Positions 46,722 to 56,573 of a stretch of 64,000 bases of DNA are shown in pieces. Position numbers and translations under genes: made by a program. The stretch comes from an uncultured bacterium (GTDB lineage: Bacteria; Fidelibacterota; Marinisomatia; Marinisomatales; Marinisomataceae): contig CALSRE010000001.1 of NCBI GenBank assembly GCA_943788675.1, positions 113,400 to 177,399 on the forward strand. Reading direction: 5' to 3'. Every line of letters starts with the position of its first letter. The first letter of the stretch is position 1. The notes below the pieces were generated by a model. It was not told the DNA's origin and searched no databases. It worked only from the letters and a program-made list of their open reading frames with translations.

Positions 46722-47273
46722 TTATTTAATTATGTTAAAAATTCTTGAAGTAACCTTTTTAATAGATCCATCACCATCAATATTAATAATTTCATTATTA
46801 TAAAATTTTATCAACGGAGCAGTCAATTCTTGATATACTTTTTGACGGTTAACAATTACTTCTTTAGTATCATCTGCTCTACCAGATTTTTCAGCTCTTT
46901 CTACTAGACGGTTTATTAACACATCTTCATTTACATATATATTTATTACATAATCAATTTTCTGGTTTAATGATTCAAAAATGGCAGACAAACCTTCTGC
47001 TTGAGGAATAGTTCTAGGGAAACCATCTAAAATCAAACCATTTTCCTTAAAATTTTCTAAAGTTGTTTCCATCATTGCTAAGAGAACTTTATCCGGAACC
47101 AAATTTCCTGCATTCATATAAGATTGAGCTTCTATTCCCGTTGAAGAACCTTTAGAAATTTCAGAGCGTAGGATATCGCCCGTAGACAAGTGAATCAAAT
47201 TAAATTTGCTAGATAAAATTTTTGCTTGTGTACCCTTACCTGCTCCTGGAGGACCCATAATCAGTAACTTCAT
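46722..47273 (-). CDS. adk: Adenylate kinase, short-LID form
   Basis: Adk balances ATP, ADP and AMP. It has GPPGAGKGTQAKIL, HLSTGDILRSEI, LDGFPRTIPQAEGL and RLVERAEKSGRADDTKE. The LID is the short type without zinc ligands, giving 183 residues rather than about 214. It starts one base after the upstream hypothetical gene's stop. Confidence 0.94.
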   Translation of the reverse strand: MKLLIMGPPGAGKGTQAKILSSKFNLIHLSTGDILRSEISKGSSTGIEAQSYMNAGNLVPDKVLLAMMETTLENFKENGLILDGFPRTIPQAEGLSAIFESLNQKIDYVINIYVNEDVLINRLVERAEKSGRADDTKEVIVNRQKVYQELTAPLIKFYNNEIINIDGDGSIKKVTSRIFNIIK

Positions 47274-47274
47274 T

Positions 47275-47766
47275 TTAAATTCCTTGTGACTTCGGTGGAT
47301 CGAAAATTGCCTGCATTACTATGCCTAGCTTTGTAGGATCATTCTGCAGTTTTTTCTGAATGGTTAAAAGTTTTTTTGATGTTGATGTATTTTTTTTCTG
47401 AACTAGATTGATTTTTGTCTCAAGATGAGATAAATGTTTTTCATTGAAATCATATTTTTTCTCTACCTTGATATCGTTTACACTATAACTATCTTGCTTC
47501 GCGGTGCTTTTAGCTCTTAAAGTATCTACTGTATCAATTTCACTGTTGGCTGTTTTAGGCAATTCTTCCAGATCAATAGTAGATTTTTCCATTGCCTCAT
47601 CAAGAAACTCAAATATGTTGAAATCTGAGTTTTTTGATTTATTTTCTTGGTTAGACAATGGCTTAGGAGCAAATACTTCTTCACTATTTTGTTTCTTCTG
47701 CCTACTTCTATATGCAGAAAAAATATAGAAAAGAAATATCGCCCCCCAATATATTAACTCTTCCAA
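47275..47766 (-). CDS. Membrane-anchored hypothetical protein with C-terminal PPKS motif
   Basis: The 163-residue protein has one N-terminal membrane helix (LIYWGAIFLFYIFSAY), then a basic segment and a charged, low-complexity middle. The end, KLGIVMQAIFDPPKSQGI, resembles the short conserved tail (AIxxxEILGPPxA) I recall in small membrane-anchored proteins of FCB bacteria. Function is unknown. It lies between adk and floA in the same direction with gaps of 1-3 bases, so it is probably co-expressed with floA. Confidence 0.6.
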   Translation of the reverse strand: MEELIYWGAIFLFYIFSAYRSRQKKQNSEEVFAPKPLSNQENKSKNSDFNIFEFLDEAMEKSTIDLEELPKTANSEIDTVDTLRAKSTAKQDSYSVNDIKVEKKYDFNEKHLSHLETKINLVQKKNTSTSKKLLTIQKKLQNDPTKLGIVMQAIFDPPKSQGI

Positions 47767-47769
47767 CGA

Positions 47770-48741
47770 TTAGCCCTCAGAGTCATCCTTTTTATCATCT
47801 GACACTCCTGCAATAGACTGTCTCATGCTAGTGTCGGATGCTATATTGTCCAACTTGTAATAATCTAACACTCCTAAGTTGCCTTTTTTAAAGGCTTCTG
47901 CCATTGCAAGAGGAACTTCGGATTCAGCTTCTACAACTTTTGCTTTCATTTCTTGCTCAAGGGCAACTGCCATCGCTCTTCTAGTTTCGGCCTTTGCTTG
48001 TGCAACTCGCAGATCTGCTTCAGCCTGATCTGCTTGAAGTTGGGCACCGATATTTTTACCAACATCTATATCAGCAATATCGATTGACAAAATTTCAAAA
48101 GCCGTGCCGCTATTTAGTCCTTTTTCTAATACTGTTCTTGAAATCGAATCAGGGTTCTCAAGCACTGCCTCGTAAGTTTCTCTTGAACCAATAGCGCTTA
48201 CAATACCCTCACCCACTCTTGCGATGATAGTATCTTCAGTAGCTCCACCAACTAAGTTTGGAATATCAGTTCTTACTGTTACTCTTGCTCTGGCTCTTAC
48301 TTCAATACCATCCTTTGCAACAGCAGATAATTTTCCATCTACGGGTGCATCAATAACTTTAGGATATACACTAGTTTGCACAGCTGATAGAACATCTCTT
48401 CCAGCCAAGTCAATAGCAGTAGCAATAGAGAATGTTAATTCAATTCCTGCTTTTGATGCAGCAATTAGTGCATCAACAACTTTATCTACATTACCGCCGG
48501 CCATGTAATGAACTTCTAAATCATCACCGCTGACTTGATCTAATCCCGCCTTTTTTGCAGCGATCAACCCGCCAACAATAACTCCCGGAGGAACTCTTCT
48601 GAACCTCATACCAACGAGATTAAAAATTGTAACATGTCCTCCTCCAATACTAAAAATAGCTTGTAGCCATAGTCCCACAGGTACAATCCATAGTAGTAGT
48701 AAAATAAATAATATTAATGGTATGGCAACATATAGTCCCAT
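47770..48741 (-). CDS. floA: Flotillin-like protein FloA
   Basis: The 323-residue protein has an N-terminal membrane hairpin ([19 protein letters not shown]). An SPFH-type domain follows, with text characteristic of FloA/Yqf[43 protein letters not shown], and the Ala/Glu-rich region [20 protein letters not shown]. FloA scaffolds membrane microdomains. The usual partner NfeD is encoded just upstream (48800-50005), which supports the assignment. Confidence 0.92.
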   Translation of the reverse strand: MGLYVAIPLILFILLLLWIVPVGLWLQAIFSIGGGHVTIFNLVGMRFRRVPPGVIVGGLIAAKKAGLDQVSGDDLEVHYMAGGNVDKVVDALIAASKAGIELTFSIATAIDLAGRDVLSAVQTSVYPKVIDAPVDGKLSAVAKDGIEVRARARVTVRTDIPNLVGGATEDTIIARVGEGIVSAIGSRETYEAVLENPDSISRTVLEKGLNSGTAFEILSIDIADIDVGKNIGAQLQADQAEADLRVAQAKAETRRAMAVALEQEMKAKVVEAESEVPLAMAEAFKKGNLGVLDYYKLDNIASDTSMRQSIAGVSDDKKDDSEG

Positions 48742-48799
48742 TACGCCTCCTTTATGTTATATATATAAATTTAAGTCTATTGTTGATTAATAATTATAA

Positions 48800-50005
48800 C
48801 TACTCAACTTTACTTCTATTTTTATAATTCTTTTTTAATGTGGTTTTATTTGAATCAGTATTTATAAGCTTTTGAAAAAAGGCAGATTTTCCAATGATTC
48901 TTAATAAAAATATTATTCCAAAAATTCCAACAACTATAGCCCATGAAAAACCATCCATAGCCTCAGAATATACTTCTGGTCCAACTGGAATATCGGGAAT
49001 TAACAATAAATATAACCCATAAAATAAAACCACAATTCCCGTAATTCCAAATAATCCAAATCCAGGAATAGCAACAAACTCAACAAATAGCATTGCTAAA
49101 CCAAAAAATACAATTAACAAATCAGTTGCTGAGGCTAATTGAGTCAAATATCCTGCGCCCAGTGCGAGAGTTAAGCATATAATACCAATTGTTCCTCCTA
49201 TGCCCCAGCCTGCACTATATAATTCGGATATTACACCTATAGTTCCAAACGTAGTAAGTAAAGATGATACAGTTGGGTTTGTCAATATACGGACCACATT
49301 CTCTGACCAATTTTCATCGACAACTGTGATTTGGTAGTCTTCAATATTTAAGCTTTTCAGAAGCTCTTCAACGCTTTCACTCTTCCCATCTGCGATACCG
49401 TACTTTAAAGCTAATTCGGTAGTAAGCGTTATTAATTTTCCCTCTTTTCTTCCTTCAATATCCGTGACCGTTAAAGTATCTCCTTCAACTATAAGAAATT
49501 CAAAGCTTAGTTCTTCATCAACCATTCCTCGAGCAATTTCAGGGTTTTTACCTGATTTTTCTGCAGTAGCAGCCATTTCTTCACGCATGTAGCTTTGTGA
49601 TTTCTCTGACTGCTTAGAGCCGGACATATCTACAACGCTGGTTGCCCCAATGGTAGCCCCCTCTGTCATAAATATTTGATCGCAAGATAAAGATATCAGT
49701 GATCCGGCTGAAATAGCTCTTCTGTTGATAAAGGCAATAGTTTCAATTTCAGTAGATGCGATTGCGTCTTTAATTTGTGTTGCTGCATCAACCCTCCCAC
49801 CAAATGTATCAATATCAAATAAAATTAAATCAGCATTATTAGATTCTGCCAAATCAATTCCTCTGTTTACCAACCCTGGTATACCAAGATCAATTACGTC
49901 TTGAATCGGTATGACATATACTTTTTTACTTGATTCCTCTGCAGCAATAAATGCTGAGAAGAAAAAAATAGTGCCAATAATTATGTTCTTAAATTTTGTT
50001 TTCAT
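48800..50005 (-). CDS. NfeD-family membrane serine protease, apparently lacking the C-terminal OB domain
   Basis: A signal peptide leads to a ClpP-like protease domain with DTFGGRVDAATQIKDAI, the nucleophile region NRRAISAGSLISLSCD and TEGATIGATSVVD. Four or more membrane helices follow (about 230-370). The protein ends with a short basic tail (about 25 residues), where long-form NfeD normally has an OB-fold. It presumably works with FloA in membrane protein quality control. The start lies 25 bases from the divergent acyltransferase gene. Confidence 0.88.
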   Translation of the reverse strand: MKTKFKNIIIGTIFFFSAFIAAEESSKKVYVIPIQDVIDLGIPGLVNRGIDLAESNNADLILFDIDTFGGRVDAATQIKDAIASTEIETIAFINRRAISAGSLISLSCDQIFMTEGATIGATSVVDMSGSKQSEKSQSYMREEMAATAEKSGKNPEIARGMVDEELSFEFLIVEGDTLTVTDIEGRKEGKLITLTTELALKYGIADGKSESVEELLKSLNIEDYQITVVDENWSENVVRILTNPTVSSLLTTFGTIGVISELYSAGWGIGGTIGIICLTLALGAGYLTQLASATDLLIVFFGLAMLFVEFVAIPGFGLFGITGIVVLFYGLYLLLIPDIPVGPEVYSEAMDGFSWAIVVGIFGIIFLLRIIGKSAFFQKLINTDSNKTTLKKNYKNRSKVE

Positions 50006-50030
50006 TGCTAATTCAAAGATTTACATTTAG

Positions 50031-50861
50031 GTGATGTATTTTTTTTTAAAAGCTTTTTCTTTGTACTTGAGAAATGCTCCAACATTTGCTTATAAAATTA
50101 CCTATAAAATTATTTATAGTCTACTATTCCATGTACTAAAAATGAGGAAAAAAGTAATTTTAAAAAATTTGCAGTGGGCCTATCCAGAAAAAGATGAGGC
50201 CTGGCACAATGAGGTGATGAAGAAAACATACAAATTTTATACTAAAGAATTTTTAGACTTTATTGCTTATCCAAAATTCTACGATTTAACGAAGGTTAAA
50301 TTTAAAAATGAGGATATCCTCATAAAAAACTTGACTGGAAAGGGTGCAATATTAGTTAGTTCGCACTATGGATCATTTGATAAATTATTTTGTGCGCTTA
50401 GCGGACTGAGGATTAAATTGACTGGGGTAGCTTACAAGCAAAACAGTGGTGGTGCCGATCTCTTTTTTAAACGAATTAGAGAGAAATTTATGGAAAATCA
50501 ACTATACAAGGGAGGAAACCCTAAGTTGCTATCAAAAGCTCTAAATGATAATAATGTTTTGATTTTACTTAGTGATCAGGATGCTAAGAAAAAAGGAGTA
50601 AAAGTTAAATTTTTTAATATTGATTCTTCAACTCATTCGGGTGCTGCTATCTTAGGTAAAAGAAAAAAAATTCCTTTAATATATGCTGATATAATAAAAA
50701 ATAATGGTTCTTATGAAGCATCATTTAGTGAAATCGATACCAATGATAGTATTCATGCTATTGTACAGCAATATACCAGCAAAATTGAAGAGACTATCAG
50801 AAAAAAGCCCGAACAATATTTTTGGTTTCATAAACGATGGAAGTCTGTGAGAACATACTAA
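50031..50861 (+). CDS. LpxL/HtrB-like lipid A acyltransferase
   Basis: It acylates lipid A or a related acceptor at the inner membrane. The 276 residues contain a hydrophobic N-terminus and the HX4D acyltransferase motif SHYGSFDKLF (about residue 107). Further family-like text is LLSDQDAKKKGVKVKFF, GAAILGKRKKIPLIYA and QYFWFHKRWKS. The stop overlaps the next start as TAATG. It fits with the lipid A genes lpxA, lpxC and lpxD further along. Confidence 0.85.
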   Translation: MMYFFLKAFSLYLRNAPTFAYKITYKIIYSLLFHVLKMRKKVILKNLQWAYPEKDEAWHNEVMKKTYKFYTKEFLDFIAYPKFYDLTKVKFKNEDILIKNLTGKGAILVSSHYGSFDKLFCALSGLRIKLTGVAYKQNSGGADLFFKRIREKFMENQLYKGGNPKLLSKALNDNNVLILLSDQDAKKKGVKVKFFNIDSSTHSGAAILGKRKKIPLIYADIIKNNGSYEASFSEIDTNDSIHAIVQQYTSKIEETIRKKPEQYFWFHKRWKSVRTY

Positions 50862-51424
50862 TGGAGAGAATCAAAATAAATCAACCGGGTGCAATGAAAA
50901 AATTTATAGATGCCTTAAATGAAAATAAGATTATTGCATATCCTACAGATACTATTTACGGATTAGGTACGGCAATTGACAATGATTGCGGTATTGATAA
51001 AATAAATGAATTAAAAAATCGTATACAGCCAATGAGCATTGCAATCTCTAGCTATAATATCATTAAAAATCGAATTATGATTAATAGTACTATCGAAAAA
51101 AAAATAATTGAATTGATTAAAGATGGTAGTACATGCATAGCTGATTATTACCCTGAATCATTCAACAAAAAAATTACAAAGGATGGCAAAATAGGATTTA
51201 GAATACCAAACCATAAGTTTTTAAAAGACGTCCTAGATAATTATAATAAGCCTATAACCACTACAAGCATAAATAAAACAGGTAATAGTCCGCTTACATC
51301 TCCAGAAAATATAGAAGAGATATTTGGCAACCAAATTGACCTGCTAATAGATGATGGAGTGTTAAATAATAGTGCATCAAAAATATTTATAATTAATAAC
51401 GACGAGATAAAGCAGATAAGATAA
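50861..51424 (+). CDS. Sua5/YrdC/TsaC-type threonylcarbamoyl-AMP synthase
   Basis: Family members make threonylcarbamoyl-AMP for the t6A modification of tRNAs reading ANN codons. The start at 50861 (TAATG overlap) replaces the track's 50837. The motif AYPTDTIYGLGTAIDN is clear, and ITTTSINKTGNSPLTSPENI matches the conserved C-terminal part. At 187 residues it lacks the extra Sua5 domain. The KxR-type substrate motif (LKNRIQPMSIAIS) is looser than usual, so an active synthase is probable but not certain. Confidence 0.8.
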   Translation: MERIKINQPGAMKKFIDALNENKIIAYPTDTIYGLGTAIDNDCGIDKINELKNRIQPMSIAISSYNIIKNRIMINSTIEKKIIELIKDGSTCIADYYPESFNKKITKDGKIGFRIPNHKFLKDVLDNYNKPITTTSINKTGNSPLTSPENIEEIFGNQIDLLIDDGVLNNSASKIFIINNDEIKQIR

Positions 51425-52138
51425 ATGAGAGCTTATTTAATAATTCTACTTATTTCTTTTTCTTGGAGTATGTCTGACGATAGTCGATTTAGCAAAAAGG
51501 TAGAGTATGAATATAGTGCTTATATAGATCTTCTAAATATCAAAATAGGCGAGGCTTCGTTATCTGTTGAAGAGTCTGATAACATTGAAGGTAGAGATGT
51601 CTACCATTTAAACTTTAGTGTTAAAACATCAAAACTGGGAGACAGAATATATAAAATTCGAAATAAAATTGATGTTTGGATTGACAAAGAAAATTTAAAT
51701 GTTGTTAGACAAGAGAAGAGTGTGCGAGAAGTACGCAAAAAGAAAAAATCTATCACTTCCATTCAAGGAGAGTTGGCAATTACAAATGGTAAAAAATATA
51801 TTATTAACGAAAATACATTTGACCCCTACTCACTTTTACTTATTCTTCCTGAATTTGAAATACCGATAGAAACTTCAAAAAAATTTAATATTGTTGATGC
51901 TGGCAAAGTAAGAGAAATAGAACTAACAAATGAAGGATTTCGTAAAATTAGAACACCGTATGGTACATTTTTAGCTTATACATTAACACCAAGCAAAAAT
52001 GATGATTCAATTCTTAAAAATAAAGGGGATATGGAGGTTTCTTATGCTTCAATTAGTGACAATTTAGTGCCAGTTGAAATATTAATAAAGTTAGGGCAAG
52101 GAGTTATAAGTCTTAGGCTTAAAAAAGTACGCGAATAA
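51425..52138 (+). CDS. DUF3108-family protein
   Basis: The 237 residues begin with a signal peptide (YLIILLISFSWSMS). They continue with the DUF3108-like pattern: EYEYSAYIDLLNIKIGEASL, an alternating beta-strand core and YGTFLAYTLTPS near the end. It is likely a periplasmic or outer-membrane associated beta-rich protein; function is not established. It starts right after the stop of the Sua5-type gene and overlaps the convergent rseP by 20 bases. Confidence 0.72.
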   Translation: MRAYLIILLISFSWSMSDDSRFSKKVEYEYSAYIDLLNIKIGEASLSVEESDNIEGRDVYHLNFSVKTSKLGDRIYKIRNKIDVWIDKENLNVVRQEKSVREVRKKKKSITSIQGELAITNGKKYIINENTFDPYSLLLILPEFEIPIETSKKFNIVDAGKVREIELTNEGFRKIRTPYGTFLAYTLTPSKNDDSILKNKGDMEVSYASISDNLVPVEILIKLGQGVISLRLKKVRE

Positions 52139-53291
52139 TATCATTTAAAAGTAAAAAAACCATTAACGAAAGTAAAATAAACATTCCGACTGATTGAATT
52201 CTAATTCTAGTTTTAACAGATAGCTTTCTTCCTAAAAGTGACTCCACTAAGATTAATGCAATGTGTCCACCGTCTAACCCAGGTATTGGTAAAATATTTA
52301 TATAAGCTAGATTGACACTGATTAATGCCATTAAAAATAAAAATGGAACTAAGCCAGCTTGTGCGGCTTGTCCCGCCATATCTCCTATCATGATAACGCT
52401 ACCAACCTCATCTCTTGAAACATTACCTTGAAAAATCATTTTTAAAGAAGAGGTCATTAATGTCATTGCCCACTTGGTTTCCTTAAGTCCGTAAACCAAA
52501 GATTCTGTAAAACTTAACTCTACCGGGACCTGGTTTTTAGAGATTCCAAGCGCACCCACTTCTCTATCTACTCTACCTGAAGTCAAGTCAGGTCTTGCGC
52601 CTAAAGTAACTTGCTTATTCAACGTCTCGCCCTGTCTATTAAATGATATGGTAATTGTTTCATTAGGATATTTTTCAATTTGCCCCACTGCTTCATACCA
52701 GCTATCTACATTTGCTCCTTCGATTGCAATAAAAGAATCACCTACTTGCAAGCCAGCGTTATAGGCTGGTTGATCAGGTACAATATAGTCGATTGTTGTA
52801 TTTGGATTTTCAATCTTTGTGTCTCCTTGCAGGTTTCCAATGAGAGTGAAAACAAAAAAAGTAAGTATAAGATTCATGATTACACCTGCGCTCATAACCC
52901 ATATTTTTTGGAGAGCGTTCTTTGATTCAAGCTCATCTTTCTCTCCCTTAAATTCACTATCCATACTTTCGTCTAAAATACCTTTCATTTTAACATAACC
53001 GCCTAAAGGTAAAAGCCCGATAGTAAAAATAGTTTCTGAAGGAGTATTAAATGATGAGAGCGTAGTTGAATAAATTTTTTGCCATTTTACTTTTCCATTT
53101 TTTAAGACAAAGAAGTATATATCAATAATTAAACCTTTTTTAGTTTTAGTAAAATCGACAAAATTTGGTGGCATACCAATTGAGAACCGTTCAACACCAA
53201 CGCCAACGCTTCTAGCTGCCAAATAATGTCCAAGCTCATGAACAAATACTATGACTCCAATTAATACTATGAATGCTAATATATAAATCAT
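52119..53291 (-). CDS. rseP: Site-2 zinc metalloprotease RseP
   Basis: RseP cuts membrane-spanning anti-sigma factors and signal-peptide remnants. The zinc site HELGHYLAAR (His18, Glu19, His22) is in the first membrane helix and the second motif is LPIPGLDGGHI near the C-terminus. One PDZ domain lies at about 175-245 (DQPAYNAGLQVGDSFIAIEG), whereas E. coli RseP has two. The position upstream of dxr-lpxA-fabZ-lpxC-lpxD-skp-bamA is a common envelope cluster. Confidence 0.93.
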   Translation of the reverse strand: MIYILAFIVLIGVIVFVHELGHYLAARSVGVGVERFSIGMPPNFVDFTKTKKGLIIDIYFFVLKNGKVKWQKIYSTTLSSFNTPSETIFTIGLLPLGGYVKMKGILDESMDSEFKGEKDELESKNALQKIWVMSAGVIMNLILTFFVFTLIGNLQGDTKIENPNTTIDYIVPDQPAYNAGLQVGDSFIAIEGANVDSWYEAVGQIEKYPNETITISFNRQGETLNKQVTLGARPDLTSGRVDREVGALGISKNQVPVELSFTESLVYGLKETKWAMTLMTSSLKMIFQGNVSRDEVGSVIMIGDMAGQAAQAGLVPFLFLMALISVNLAYINILPIPGLDGGHIALILVESLLGRKLSVKTRIRIQSVGMFILLSLMVFLLLNDIIRVLF

Positions 53292-53293
53292 CT

Positions 53294-54430
53294 CTATTTA
53301 GGCTCCAAATATAGCTTAATATTTCTATCTAATTTAATTAAATCTTCAAGCATTGGTAAATCATCACTTGAAAAATTTTGAATTGTTTTTTTAATGAGGG
53401 GAAACATTTCATTGAATGCTATTTTTTCATCTAAAAATTGTTGTACAATATAATCGTTAGCAATGCTCATTATTGGAACTCTATTTCCACCAGCGTTGAT
53501 TAATTCATTTACTAACCCTAATACTGGATATCTATTTATATCTGGTTTACTGAATTGTAAATCCATTTTTGTAAAATCTAAACTTTTAACACTGGCATTT
53601 CTCCTTGATGGACATGTTAAAGCATATTGAATTGGAACTCTCATATCCGGAACTCCTAAATGTGCCTTATAAGAACCATCAACAAATTCTACCATTGAAT
53701 GAACTATAGATTGCGGATGTATAACTATCTCAATTTGGTCAAGGTTCACATTGAACAACCATAATGCTTCAACTAGCTCTAGTGCTTTGTTCATCATAGT
53801 AGCAGAGTCTATAGATATTTTCTTACCCATATCCCAATTAGGGTGATTTAACGCTTCTTGAGGAACTATAGATTCAAAAGTACTTAGCTCTCTTTTTAAG
53901 AAAGGCCCTCCGCTGCCTGTTAAAATTATTTTTTTTAATTCAGATGCATCTTCACCATGTAAACATTGATAGATTGCTGAATGTTCACTATCAACAGGAA
54001 ATATGGTAACATTATTTTTTCTTGCTAGTGGCATGATAATATGACCCCCTAAAACAAGAGATTCTTTATTGCTTAATGCAACATCTACTCCATTTTCAAT
54101 CAACTGGATAGTTGGCTGTAAACCAGCAGTACCAACAATTGCATTTACTGCAATATCTATATCTTCTAAAGGAATATTACTTGAAGCGTTGTCGCCATAT
54201 ATAAGCTTAATATTTTTTTTCTCGCAATATTTAATTAAACCATGCGATAAATCAATATTATTAATAGCAACCAAAGCGGGTTTAAATAATTTTATTTGCT
54301 CAAACAAAAGATCGCTATTAGAGTTACAGCTTAACCCAATTACATTATAGGTTTTGCTTTTTGATAAAACATCAAGAGTTTGGATTCCAATAGATCCAGT
54401 AGATCCAAATACAAAAATATTTTTTTTCAT
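53294..54430 (-). CDS. dxr: 1-deoxy-D-xylulose-5-phosphate reductoisomerase
   Basis: Dxr makes methylerythritol phosphate, the first committed step of the non-mevalonate isoprenoid route. The 378 residues show FGSTGSIGIQTLDVL (NADPH), ALSNKESLVLGG, PVDSEHSAIYQCLHG, TGSGGPFLKRELS and WDMGKKISIDSATMMNKALE, all standard. It lies 2 bases upstream of rseP. It supplies precursors for the UppS product made further along the same strand. Confidence 0.94.
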   Translation of the reverse strand: MKKNIFVFGSTGSIGIQTLDVLSKSKTYNVIGLSCNSNSDLLFEQIKLFKPALVAINNIDLSHGLIKYCEKKNIKLIYGDNASSNIPLEDIDIAVNAIVGTAGLQPTIQLIENGVDVALSNKESLVLGGHIIMPLARKNNVTIFPVDSEHSAIYQCLHGEDASELKKIILTGSGGPFLKRELSTFESIVPQEALNHPNWDMGKKISIDSATMMNKALELVEALWLFNVNLDQIEIVIHPQSIVHSMVEFVDGSYKAHLGVPDMRVPIQYALTCPSRRNASVKSLDFTKMDLQFSKPDINRYPVLGLVNELINAGGNRVPIMSIANDYIVQQFLDEKIAFNEMFPLIKKTIQNFSSDDLPMLEDLIKLDRNIKLYLEPK

Positions 54431-54439
54431 TTTAAGAGT

Positions 54440-55216
54440 CTAAATAATTCCTCTTTTGCTCAACTCATAAAACCTTATAATATCTTCAATATTAGAGTTG
54501 CCCTTGAATTCTTCTTTAATCCTGTTTAATGCATCTGATTGATTTAAGTCTGATCTAAAAAGATATCTATAAGCTTTCTTAATGGTAGATTTTTCATCTT
54601 CCTCAAAACCTCTTCTAGTTAATCCAAGAGAGTTAATACCAGAATACTTTACTGGATGTTTTCCTGCTAGAATAAAAGGAGGAACATCTTGAACTAACTT
54701 AGAGTTTGCAGCAACCATTGCATGCTTACCAATTTTACAAAATTGGTGGGCGTTGCTTGCTCCACCTAAAATAGCCCAATCACCAACTTCAACATGGCCG
54801 CCCAAAGCAACTAAATTAACAAGAATAGCGTTATCCCCTATGATGCAATCATGCGCAACATGAACACCCGTCATAAGTAAAACATCTTCTCCAATTTTTG
54901 TTTCTCCCGTCTCTTTAGTGCCTCTATTTAGGGTAACAAATTCTCTTATAGTAGTTCTATCTCCTATAACTAGCTTTGTTTTTTCTCCTTCAAACTTCTT
55001 ATCTTGCGGGATTGCTCCTATACTACTATTGTTGACAATGTGACAGTCGTTTCCTATTTCTGTAAATTCAGAAATTGTATTAAAATTCCCAATTTTTACA
55101 TTGTCGCCAATAATTACATTATCTTCTATAACATTAAAAGCTCCAATTGAAACATTATTACCAATTTTAGCTGTACTAGAAATAACATTAGTTTTATGTA
55201 TTTTATTATTGATCAC
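54440..55216 (-). CDS. lpxA: UDP-N-acetylglucosamine acyltransferase
   Basis: LpxA adds the first acyl chain of lipid A. The 258-residue protein is built of left-handed hexapeptide repeats (IGNNVSIGAFNVIEDNVIIG). Family-typical text includes REFVTLNRGTKE, MTGVHVAHDCIIGDNAILVN (catalytic His) and the ALGGHVEVGDWAILGGASNAH segment. The C-terminal helical domain is present (KKAYRYLFRSDL). It is in the normal order with fabZ, lpxC and lpxD. Confidence 0.94.
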   Translation of the reverse strand: MINNKIHKTNVISSTAKIGNNVSIGAFNVIEDNVIIGDNVKIGNFNTISEFTEIGNDCHIVNNSSIGAIPQDKKFEGEKTKLVIGDRTTIREFVTLNRGTKETGETKIGEDVLLMTGVHVAHDCIIGDNAILVNLVALGGHVEVGDWAILGGASNAHQFCKIGKHAMVAANSKLVQDVPPFILAGKHPVKYSGINSLGLTRRGFEEDEKSTIKKAYRYLFRSDLNQSDALNRIKEEFKGNSNIEDIIRFYELSKRGII

Positions 55217-55222
55217 TTGCTC

Positions 55223-55654
55223 CTATTTATTAACTAGCGATGCTATAAACTCTGCTTTTGCTACTAGCTCACCGCCCACATGACATGTAGCATTAAACTT
55301 AAATGAGTTCATTTTTTCTTTGATTGTTTCTGCGTTAATTACAATTTGGTCGCCAGGTATGACATTTTTTAAAATTCTAAAATTATTAACCTTTGACAAG
55401 TAAACTAAATGATTCTTAGGATTGTCAATATAGTCTAAAATAATAAGGCATGCTGATTGAGCCATAGACTCCATAATTAAAACTCCTGGCATGATAGGTT
55501 TTTCTGGAAAATGACCAACAAAATAAGGCTCATTGATTGTTACATTTTTAATTGTCTGAATATTTGATTTTGCTTTTTTATCTATCACCTTATCAATCAT
55601 AAGGAATGGGTACCTGTGAGGAATCATTTCTAATATATAGTTTATATCTTTCAT
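55223..55654 (-). CDS. fabZ: 3-hydroxyacyl-ACP dehydratase FabZ
   Basis: FabZ dehydrates hydroxyacyl-ACP in fatty acid elongation. It has MKDINYILEMIPHRYPFLMID (start) with the catalytic His, EPYFVGHFPEKPIMPGVLI and QSACLIIL. ATG 55654 gives a 143-residue protein starting three bases into the lpxC stop; the track's 55678 start would add a non-conserved leader. In several FCB lineages LpxC and FabZ are fused; here they are separate but overlapping genes. Confidence 0.94.
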   Translation of the reverse strand: MKDINYILEMIPHRYPFLMIDKVIDKKAKSNIQTIKNVTINEPYFVGHFPEKPIMPGVLIMESMAQSACLIILDYIDNPKNHLVYLSKVNNFRILKNVIPGDQIVINAETIKEKMNSFKFNATCHVGGELVAKAEFIASLVNK

Positions 55655-55655
55655 A

Positions 55656-56573
55656 TTAAAATTGGTCTTTAAATTCATCTCTTAACAATTTAGCAAATTC
55701 TACGTTTCCTTTATGGCCACTTTTGATTGCTGTTACATGCCCTTTGATAGGCTTACCAAGCAATGCTAAGTCTCCAATAAGATCTAAGGTTTTATGTCTT
55801 ACTGGTTCATTTTTAAAGCGTAGTTGCTGTGACTTGTAAAGACCTCTTGTGCCTTTATAAAATTTAATACCAAATTTATCTTTAAAAAACTTTACTTCAG
55901 CTCCGTCCATATCCTTATCTACAATAATTACCGCGTTCCCCAAATTTCCACCTTTGATGAGTCCTTGTTTAGTTAACTCGGTCACTTCGCTTAGCAAACA
56001 AAAAGTTCTTGCAGGTGCTATCTGTGTTTCATAATTAGTATAAGCATTTTGGATTGAGCTATATTGCACATCTAAGTCATCTAAATCATACTGAATAGTA
56101 AAGGTAGTCTTAAATCCATCAAAAGGAACTGCTAACACCTCAACATCTTTTTCTTCATCGTTATAGACAACTGGCTTGGTAATTTCTAAAAAATCTACCT
56201 TAGCTTTTTGTTCAACTATTACACCTTCTTTTAGTGCTGAAACAAAATCTTTAGAGCTGCCATCCATAACTGGTGGTTCCTTGCTATTCAGCTCAATAAT
56301 TAAATTATTAATTCTCATTCCAGCACAGGCAGACATTACATGCTCTGTTGTATGTACTCTAACTCCATTTTCTTCTATTGTTGTTCCTCTAGTAAGATCA
56401 ACTACATTATCAATATAGGGAGTAACCACTTGATCTTTCATATCATTTCTGATGAACCTAATTCCAGTATTTTCATCGGCTGGATGAAATGTAATAGTAC
56501 TCTGTACTCCAGTGTGGAGCCCAACGCCTGTACAAGAAACTGAATGCTTAATTGTTCTCTGCTTAGATGACAC
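55656..56573 (-). CDS. lpxC: UDP-3-O-acyl-N-acetylglucosamine deacetylase
   Basis: LpxC is the committed zinc deacetylase of lipid A synthesis. The 305 residues include GVGLHTGVQSTITFHPA, the zinc site RVHTTEHVMSACAGM, DGSSKDFV, VRHKTLDLIGDLALLG (His and Asp zinc ligands) and the catalytic SGHKGN near the end. It overlaps lpxD by 11 bases and fabZ slightly at the other end. Confidence 0.94.
   Translation of the reverse strand: MSSKQRTIKHSVSCTGVGLHTGVQSTITFHPADENTGIRFIRNDMKDQVVTPYIDNVVDLTRGTTIEENGVRVHTTEHVMSACAGMRINNLIIELNSKEPPVMDGSSKDFVSALKEGVIVEQKAKVDFLEITKPVVYNDEEKDVEVLAVPFDGFKTTFTIQYDLDDLDVQYSSIQNAYTNYETQIAPARTFCLLSEVTELTKQGLIKGGNLGNAVIIVDKDMDGAEVKFFKDKFGIKFYKGTRGLYKSQQLRFKNEPVRHKTLDLIGDLALLGKPIKGHVTAIKSGHKGNVEFAKLLRDEFKDQF

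Noticed and set aside
48224-48508. 94-residue plus-strand ORF within floA
   Set aside because: It is antisense to a clearly coding gene and has no support of its own.
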